Translations under genes and position numbers: made by a program
Notes under the pieces: generated by a model
What the model saw: only the letters and a program-made list of their open reading frames with translations
Database searches by the model: none
Told to the model about the DNA's origin: nothing
Shown here: piece by piece, positions 58,786-64,000 of the stretch
How positions within the stretch are numbered: the first letter of the stretch is position 1
How the letters are laid out: each line of letters begins with the position of its first letter
Assembly: GCF_000154705.2 (NCBI RefSeq)
Contig: NZ_CM002917.1
Location: 762,461-826,460, forward strand
DNA length: 64,000 nt
Direction of reading: 5' to 3'
DNA from: Hoeflea phototrophica DFL-43
GTDB lineage: Bacteria > Pseudomonadota > Alphaproteobacteria > Rhizobiales > Rhizobiaceae

Positions 58786-59530
58786 ACCGGTCCTTGCACT
58801 CTCCGGACTGAACAAGTCCTTCGGCGCTCTGAAGGTCACCGATGATGTCGATCTCGATCTGCGTCCCGGTGAGATCCATGCCCTGATCGGTCCCAATGGC
58901 GCGGGCAAATCGAGCCTGATCAAGCTGGTTGCGGGCGAAATGCCTGCCGATTCCGGTGAAATCCGCTTTGCGGGCCGCGAGATCAGTGGTCTCGATCAGG
59001 TGGCGCGCGCCCGTCTCGGCCTCACCCGCACCTTTCAGGTCTCCTCGCTGATCCCGGAATTCTCCGTGCGCGGCAATGTCGCGCTGGCGGCCCAGGCGCG
59101 GCGACGCTCGGTTTTCGGCTTTGTACGCCAAGTGGCTATGGATCCCGATCTCACCGGCGAGGCGATGGAAGCCCTCGAGCGCGTTGGTCTCCAGGAGCGT
59201 GCGGGGATCCGCGTGAGTGAACTCTCCCACGGCGAAAAGCGGCTTCTGGAAATCGCCATGGCGCTTGCCATGCGGCCGCGCATCTTCCTGATGGACGAAC
59301 CGATGGCCGGCCTCGGGCAGGAAGGCTCGGCGCGTCTGATCGGTTTCCTCGACAAGCTGCGTACACAAGCGCCGATCCTGCTGATCGAACATGACATGGA
59401 TGCGGTGTTCAAACTTGCCGACCGGATCTCGGTGCTGGTTGCCGGGCGCATCATCGCCCGTGGCAACGCCGATGAGATCCGTAACAATCCTGACGTGCGC
59501 GCCGCCTATCTCGGGGAGGACGAGGCATGA
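58778..59530 (+). CDS. Branched-chain amino-acid-type ABC transporter ATPase (LivG-like)
   Basis: A 250-residue ATPase. ATG 58778 lies within the last codons of the LivM-like gene. Motifs: Walker A GPNGAGKSS, Q-loop region LTRTFQVSSLIPEFSV, signature ELSHGEKRLLEIAMALA (LSHGE, as common in LivG), Walker B IFLMDEPMAG and switch LIEHDMDAVF. It partners the LivF-like ATPase, whose gene overlaps it by four bases. Confidence 0.92.
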   Translation: MTEPVLALSGLNKSFGALKVTDDVDLDLRPGEIHALIGPNGAGKSSLIKLVAGEMPADSGEIRFAGREISGLDQVARARLGLTRTFQVSSLIPEFSVRGNVALAAQARRRSVFGFVRQVAMDPDLTGEAMEALERVGLQERAGIRVSELSHGEKRLLEIAMALAMRPRIFLMDEPMAGLGQEGSARLIGFLDKLRTQAPILLIEHDMDAVFKLADRISVLVAGRIIARGNADEIRNNPDVRAAYLGEDEA

Positions 59531-60213
59531 GCCTGCTGGAAGTCAGGGGCCTTGAGGCCTTCTACGGCGGTTCCCAGGCGTTGTTCGGCGTCGACTTCGC
59601 CATCGCCGAGGGCGAACTGGTGGCGCTCATGGGTCGCAACGGCATGGGCAAGACGACGACCGTGCGATCGATCACCCGGATGCTGCGCACAACGCGCGGC
59701 GAGATTCGGTTTGATGGCGCCGACCTGACCGTGCTGCCGTCCTTTCGGGCCGCACGGCTGGGCATCGGTCTTGCGCCTGAAGGGCGGCGCTGCTTTGCCG
59801 GCCTCACGGTTTCGGAAAACCTGATGGCCTCGGCGCGGCCGGGCCCCTGGACAGTTGAAACGGCAACCGCGCTTTTTCCACGGCTAGGTGAGCGCATGGG
59901 CCAGACGGCAGCGACGCTGTCGGGCGGGGAACAGCAGATGCTCGCCATCGCCCGGGCACTGATGACCAATCCGCGGCTTCTCATTCTCGACGAGGCGACC
60001 GAGGGGCTTGCCCCGGTGGTGCGCCAGGAGATCTGGGCGGCGATTGCCCGCCTCAAGCAGGGTGGGCAGTCGATCCTGGTGATCGACAAGGCCTTTTCCG
60101 AGTTGCGTGCAGTCGCTGACCGCTGCGTCATCCTGGCCCGTGGCCAGAGCGTCTGGTCGGGAATGCCACATCAACTCACGCCTGAGATCGAAACCGAAAT
60201 GCTCGGCGTCTAG
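59527..60213 (+). CDS. Branched-chain amino-acid-type ABC transporter ATPase (LivF-like)
   Basis: A 228-residue ATPase. Walker A is GRNGMGKTT, signature TLSGGEQQMLAIARAL, and Walker B LLILDEATEGLAP, as in LivF. In place of the usual switch histidine the sequence reads ILVIDKAFSELRAV, so the H-loop histidine (normally VEQN or EH-type) looks replaced by lysine in this protein. It is the last gene of the operon, coupled to the LivG-like gene by a four-base overlap. Confidence 0.9.
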   Translation: MSLLEVRGLEAFYGGSQALFGVDFAIAEGELVALMGRNGMGKTTTVRSITRMLRTTRGEIRFDGADLTVLPSFRAARLGIGLAPEGRRCFAGLTVSENLMASARPGPWTVETATALFPRLGERMGQTAATLSGGEQQMLAIARALMTNPRLLILDEATEGLAPVVRQEIWAAIARLKQGGQSILVIDKAFSELRAVADRCVILARGQSVWSGMPHQLTPEIETEMLGV

Positions 60214-60578
60214 CAAAACCTGCGGCCAGCCGCGCGCACAACAGACACTCCCGTCAACACTTGTTCGAACCCATTTGCGTTCCAGCCGCGCGGTCGGCTG
60301 GGGCGGCATTCGCCTGCACTGTCTGACCTTTGCACACTCATGTGCGAAAACGGGACAGCCTTTTGCGCTTCTGCCGCTGGGTAATCGGCCGCACAACAGC
60401 GTAACTGTTCTGTTTGCCTACACTTTTGCCGATAAAGCATTGATTAACCATCGCTTCACAAACAGGCCGGTCGTTAAAATGCTTAGGGAACTGTGAACCA
60501 TTCGATCCCTAATGTTAGCGCATTCGGATGAAACCGCGACCGTATGAGACGGTTCAAATCGATTTTGGTGGGGTGATC
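60214..60578. other. Promoter region of the cellulose synthase operon
   Basis: A 365-base gap with no gene. It contains TTAACCAT (60444-60451), like a CtrA half-site, and the inverted repeat TTAGGGA-N16-TCCCTAA (60483-60512). Confidence 0.5.
60483..60512. promoter_or_regulatory. Inverted repeat upstream of bcsA
   Basis: Seven-base perfect arms TTAGGGA and TCCCTAA around a 16-base spacer, 67 bases before the chosen bcsA start. It could be an operator or a leader hairpin. Confidence 0.4.
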
Positions 60579-62837
60579 ATGCACATGATGTGCGTTAAAT
60601 GGACGGCGCTTTTGGCCGGTGTAGTCGGGTTGGCATTGCTATGGATGCCGCTCAGTCTTCAGGCGCAGCTGGTCCTCAGCCTTGCGGCCCTGGGTGTCAT
60701 GTTTTTTGGCATGAGCCGTCCGGAGAACACCGTCTTCCGATTCATAACATTCATCTTCTGCGCGGTTCTCGCCTTGCGCTATGCCTATTGGCGTACGACC
60801 GAGACGCTTCCGGTGTTCTCCGAGCCGCTCAACTTCATTCCCGGCCTGCTGCTTTACATGGCCGAGATGTATTGCCTGCTGATGCTGGCGATCAGCTTCT
60901 TCATGCTCGCCGATCCGATCAAGCGCGTCGCACCCAAGGTTCGTTCGCTCGACGACCTACCGACCGTGGATGTGCTGATCCCGACCTACAATGAGGATCC
61001 GGAGCTTTTGGCCGGCACGCTGGCCGCGGCGAAATCAATGATCTACCCGCGTGACAAGCTGACCATCTGGCTGCTTGACGATGGGAGCACCCAGGCCAAG
61101 CGCAGCCACAAGGATCCCACGGTCGCGCTCGCAGCAACCCGCCGCCATGAACAGCTCAAGGCGCTGTGCAAGGCGATGGGCGTCCACTACCACGCCCGCA
61201 AGAAGAACGACCACGCCAAGGCCGGCAATCTCAATGACGGCCTCAAGGTCTCTGGTTCTGATCTGGTTGTGGTGTTCGATGCCGATCACGCACCGGTGCG
61301 TGAGTTCCTCAAGGAGACCGTGAGCTTCTTCAAGGAAGATCCCAAGCTGTTCCTGGTGCAGACCCCGCACTACTTCCTTAACCCGGATCCGCTCGAAAAG
61401 AATCTCAGGACCTTCCGCTCGATGCCGTCGGAGAACGAGATGTTTTATTCGGTGCTGCAGCGCGGCCTCGACAAGTGGAATGCATCCTTCTTCTGCGGCT
61501 CAGCTGCCGTGCTCAGCCGCAAGGCGCTTCAAGCCGTTGGCGGTTTCTCCGGCCAGTCGATCACCGAGGATTGCGAAACCGCCTTGAGCCTCCATGCAAA
61601 GGGCTGGCGCTCTCTCTATGTCGACAAGCCGCTGATCGCCGGTCTGCAGCCTGAAACCTTCGTTGCCTTCATCGGCCAGCGGGCGCGCTGGTGTCAGGGC
61701 ATGTTGCAGATCCTGATCCTCAACCGGCCGTTCCTGGCCAAGGGTCTGACGATGGGGCAGCGCATCTGCTACGCCGGCATCAACATGTTCTGGCTGTTTC
61801 CGCTGTCGCGGTTGGCCTTCATGCTGTCGCCGCTGCTCTACATTTTCTTCTCACTGGAAATCTATCAGGCCAATATCCAGGAGTTCGGGGCCTATGCGCT
61901 CACCTATCTGATCGCATCCTTCGCAATGCAGAGCTACCTTTACGGCAAGGTGCGTTGGCCCTGGGTTTCCGAGCTTTACGAATACATCCAGTCGATCATG
62001 CTGGTAGGATCGATCATCAGCGTGATCCGCAATCCGCGCAAACCGACCTTCAACGTCACCGCCAAGGGCCAGACATTGAACTCCGACGGATTGTCGCCGA
62101 TCGCCATTCCCTACTTCGTGATGTTCTTCGTGCTGCTTGCGGCCGCAGTCTATTCGGTCTGGCGGCTTGCAACGGAGCCCGTGGCCTCCGACCTGCTGAT
62201 GATCGTTGCGATCTGGAATCTGATCAATCTCGGTGTCGCCGGCGCAGGCCTTGGCGTGGTTGCTGAACGCCGCGAACTGCGCCGGAATCAGCGCCTGCCG
62301 ATCCGCCGCCACGCTATTCTGCGTCAGGGAGACCGCAACTGGACCGTGATCCTGCTCGATGCCTCGAGCGGTGGCGTCTCCGTGCAGTTCGCTGATCACG
62401 AACCCGATATCGATGTGGATTCCGATTGGCGCGGCAAGATCGAGGTGCGCCGCGGCGGCCGCCCGGTTTCCTTCCCGGTCACCATCCGTTCCGTGCGGGA
62501 CTTTGATGGCACCAATGTTTTCGGCTTTGCCTATCCCGAGCGGCTGCCGGGAACCTTTATGGCGATCGCCGAGGTGATGTATTCCGATCAGGCTGTGCTC
62601 CAGGAACGGATCTCGCGTCGCCAGGTCCGTCTGGACATTGTCAGCGGGACGCTGCGCTTTGCCCGCTGGAGCCTGGTCGAATCGTTCCGAGCGGTTGGCT
62701 ACCTGCTTGGTTTCGCACGTGCAGAGAGCGTTGAATCGCATGACGACGCGCCGATCGTGGTCAAGACCAACAATGCCCAGATACCGGGCAAGGCGGCAAG
62801 CGTGCCCGATATTCGTGGAGTGCGGACCCATGCGTAA
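60579..62837 (+). CDS. bcsA: Cellulose synthase catalytic subunit (UDP-forming)
   Basis: About 752 residues. I start at ATG 60579 (MHMMCVKWTALLAG), after GGTGGGG; an ATG at 60528 adds 17 residues without a ribosome-binding site. It is an inner-membrane glycosyltransferase (GT2) that polymerises glucose from UDP-glucose and exports the chain. Catalytic residues are intact: D168 in LLDDG, D234-A-D236 in VFDADH, TED at 329-331 and QRARW at 367-371. The C-terminal PilZ domain has RRNQR (568-572) and LDASSGGVS, so c-di-GMP control is expected. It overlaps bcsB by eight bases. Confidence 0.94.
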   Translation: MHMMCVKWTALLAGVVGLALLWMPLSLQAQLVLSLAALGVMFFGMSRPENTVFRFITFIFCAVLALRYAYWRTTETLPVFSEPLNFIPGLLLYMAEMYCLLMLAISFFMLADPIKRVAPKVRSLDDLPTVDVLIPTYNEDPELLAGTLAAAKSMIYPRDKLTIWLLDDGSTQAKRSHKDPTVALAATRRHEQLKALCKAMGVHYHARKKNDHAKAGNLNDGLKVSGSDLVVVFDADHAPVREFLKETVSFFKEDPKLFLVQTPHYFLNPDPLEKNLRTFRSMPSENEMFYSVLQRGLDKWNASFFCGSAAVLSRKALQAVGGFSGQSITEDCETALSLHAKGWRSLYVDKPLIAGLQPETFVAFIGQRARWCQGMLQILILNRPFLAKGLTMGQRICYAGINMFWLFPLSRLAFMLSPLLYIFFSLEIYQANIQEFGAYALTYLIASFAMQSYLYGKVRWPWVSELYEYIQSIMLVGSIISVIRNPRKPTFNVTAKGQTLNSDGLSPIAIPYFVMFFVLLAAAVYSVWRLATEPVASDLLMIVAIWNLINLGVAGAGLGVVAERRELRRNQRLPIRRHAILRQGDRNWTVILLDASSGGVSVQFADHEPDIDVDSDWRGKIEVRRGGRPVSFPVTIRSVRDFDGTNVFGFAYPERLPGTFMAIAEVMYSDQAVLQERISRRQVRLDIVSGTLRFARWSLVESFRAVGYLLGFARAESVESHDDAPIVVKTNNAQIPGKAASVPDIRGVRTHA

Positions 62838-64000
62838 CTTGATCCTCAAGCTGACGGTTCCTGCGCTGGCCGCCACACTGGTCACCGCAACCGGTGCAAG
62901 TGGGCAAAGCCTGCTTCAGGCACCCGCCACGGTGGAAACTGCAACACCGCTGTCGAACCTTGCCGACACGATCCCCGGCACCACGGCGCTCGGCCAGAGC
63001 ATGATCCTGTCAACCCGGCCGACCTCGCTGGCCCGCGCAGCGGCGGACCGGGACCTGATGCTGATTGCTTTCGAGCAGCCCAGATCCGCCTTGATGCTTG
63101 AGGGCGAGACCGATGTGGTCGATCTGAGCCTTGTGGTCGACAAGGCGACGCTTGCCACAGGCGGGGATCTCGTGATCGCCTATCGCAACGCGGTGTCGGT
63201 GATGCCGGAAGCCTCGCTGCTTTCCGTGACTGTCAACGGCGCAGCCGCCGGAGAGTTTGCAATCCGCTCGCCCTCCGGGTTTACCACTCGCAAGCTTTCC
63301 ATCTCGCCGGCCCTGCTGCGCGACGGTGTCAATGAGGTGCGGCTCCGCGCGGTTCAGCGCCACCGGGTCGACTGCTCCATAGACGCGACCTATGAGCTCT
63401 GGACCGAGATCGATCAGCAGGCGTCTGGTTTCCGGCCCAACAGCGCCACCCGCCCGGCGGGCTTTGCACGGCTGCGCGGCATCGGGCGCAATGCTGATCA
63501 ACTGACAGACATGCGGCTTGTCCTGCCCGAGAACGCCGGTGTCGAGGCGCTCAACATGGCCGCACCTCTGGTACAGACCATGGCCCTGGCGCTCAATCGT
63601 GACGACATCTCCGTGAGCGTCGCAGATACTCCAGGCACCGGCCCGGGCATCGATCTCGTCGTTGTTACAGACGGCTCAAAGGAGCATTCGGACGCTATTG
63701 CAAACCAGGCACCCTATGGCCTGTCGGTCGCCGCAGGAACCGATCCGCGCCGCGCAAGGGTGACGCTGCGGACCGCCACCAGGCAGGAAATTCCAGGCGC
63801 CTTGCTCGCTGCTATCCAGGGGCCGCTCAAGAGCCTCATCGACACCGGCATGGGTGCGCCCAAAAAGGGCGAGATCCGTGCCGAAGCCTCGAGCGTCCAC
63901 ACGCTGGCGGACGCGGGCTACACCGCCACCCCGTTCAGCGGTCGGCTGTTCCGCACCGGCTTCGAGATGGTGATGCCCGCGGATTTCTATCCGGCCGAAT
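62830..64000 (+). CDS. bcsB: Cellulose synthase periplasmic subunit BcsB, cut by right window edge
   Basis: The first 390 residues are present. ATG 62830 overlaps the bcsA stop. The signal peptide is MRNLILKLTVPALAATLVTA-TGASG, cleaved before QS. The body shows BcsB carbohydrate-binding features: LMLIAFEQPRSALMLEGETD, then LRAVQRHRVDCSIDATYELW with the family's conserved cysteine and aromatic residues. BcsB sits in the periplasm with a C-terminal membrane anchor (outside this window) and is needed for BcsA activity. Coupling by overlap fits a one-to-one complex. Confidence 0.9.
   Translation, partial: MRNLILKLTVPALAATLVTATGASGQSLLQAPATVETATPLSNLADTIPGTTALGQSMILSTRPTSLARAAADRDLMLIAFEQPRSALMLEGETDVVDLSLVVDKATLATGGDLVIAYRNAVSVMPEASLLSVTVNGAAAGEFAIRSPSGFTTRKLSISPALLRDGVNEVRLRAVQRHRVDCSIDATYELWTEIDQQASGFRPNSATRPAGFARLRGIGRNADQLTDMRLVLPENAGVEALNMAAPLVQTMALALNRDDISVSVADTPGTGPGIDLVVVTDGSKEHSDAIANQAPYGLSVAAGTDPRRARVTLRTATRQEIPGALLAAIQGPLKSLIDTGMGAPKKGEIRAEASSVHTLADAGYTATPFSGRLFRTGFEMVMPADFYPAE

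Overview
The window looks like chromosomal DNA of an alphaproteobacterium of the order Hyphomicrobiales (Rhizobiales), most like a Hoeflea/Rhizobiaceae relative. Supporting signs are G+C-rich codon use, an aglEFGAK alpha-glucoside cluster, zwf-pgl-edd in Entner-Doudoroff order, a CbrA-like PAS kinase beside a phasin gene, a CtrA-type TTAA-N7-TTAA site, and a tRNA-His of alphaproteobacterial type. The genus is an inference. I saw no prophage, IS element, integrase, rRNA operon or CRISPR array.

Layout. 1-2925: a GFA-family enzyme cut by the left edge, a DUF2461 protein with a TetR regulator, a small divergent operon (TfoX-like, MAPEG and a 73-residue membrane protein), and the remains of a VOC/glyoxalase gene. 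3090-11237: alpha-glucoside uptake and hydrolysis (LacI-type aglR divergent from aglE-F-G-A-K), with two palindromic operators and a terminator. 11238-17162: accessory stretch with a LysR regulator divergent from a DUF2306 protein, two methyltransferases, a DUF6326-like membrane protein, a secreted repeat protein, a possible PilZ-like protein and two gene-poor gaps. 17214-21344: zwf-pgl-edd, which takes the glucose 6-phosphate made from agl substrates into the Entner-Doudoroff pathway. 21674-22433: a toxin-antitoxin-like pair. 22739-25474: a gamma-glutamylputrescine synthetase/oxidase-like pair bracketed by a shared DNA motif. 25908-31703: a chemoreceptor, a kinase/response-regulator pair and a delta-class carbonic anhydrase.

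31704-33153 is non-coding and holds four copies of a nested palindrome, then G+C-rich DNA. 33154-36502: isocitrate lyase (aceA) divergent from its probable XRE/ScfR-type regulator. 36746-41167: a putrescine/spermidine ABC transporter with an unknown membrane protein inside the operon. 41214-45581: a DUF6460 protein, an AsmA protein and acetoacetyl-CoA synthetase. 45748-49852: an RND efflux pair without an outer-membrane gene. 50170-54820: the CbrA-like kinase and the phasin. 54994-60213: tRNA-His, a stand-alone RAM-domain protein and a five-gene branched-chain amino-acid-type ABC transporter. 60579-64000: bcsA and the start of bcsB.

Several parts fit together. agl plus zwf-pgl-edd takes up and oxidises sugars. 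The polyamine transporter could feed the gamma-glutamyl-polyamine route. Acetoacetyl-CoA synthetase, isocitrate lyase and phasin all belong to acetyl-CoA/PHB carbon storage and recovery. CbrA-type kinases and PilZ-controlled BcsA belong to surface polysaccharide and cell-cycle control. The least explained parts are the TA-like pair, the repeat motif around the polyamine genes, the four-copy palindrome array, the enlarged AglF and the extra membrane protein in the polyamine transporter operon.
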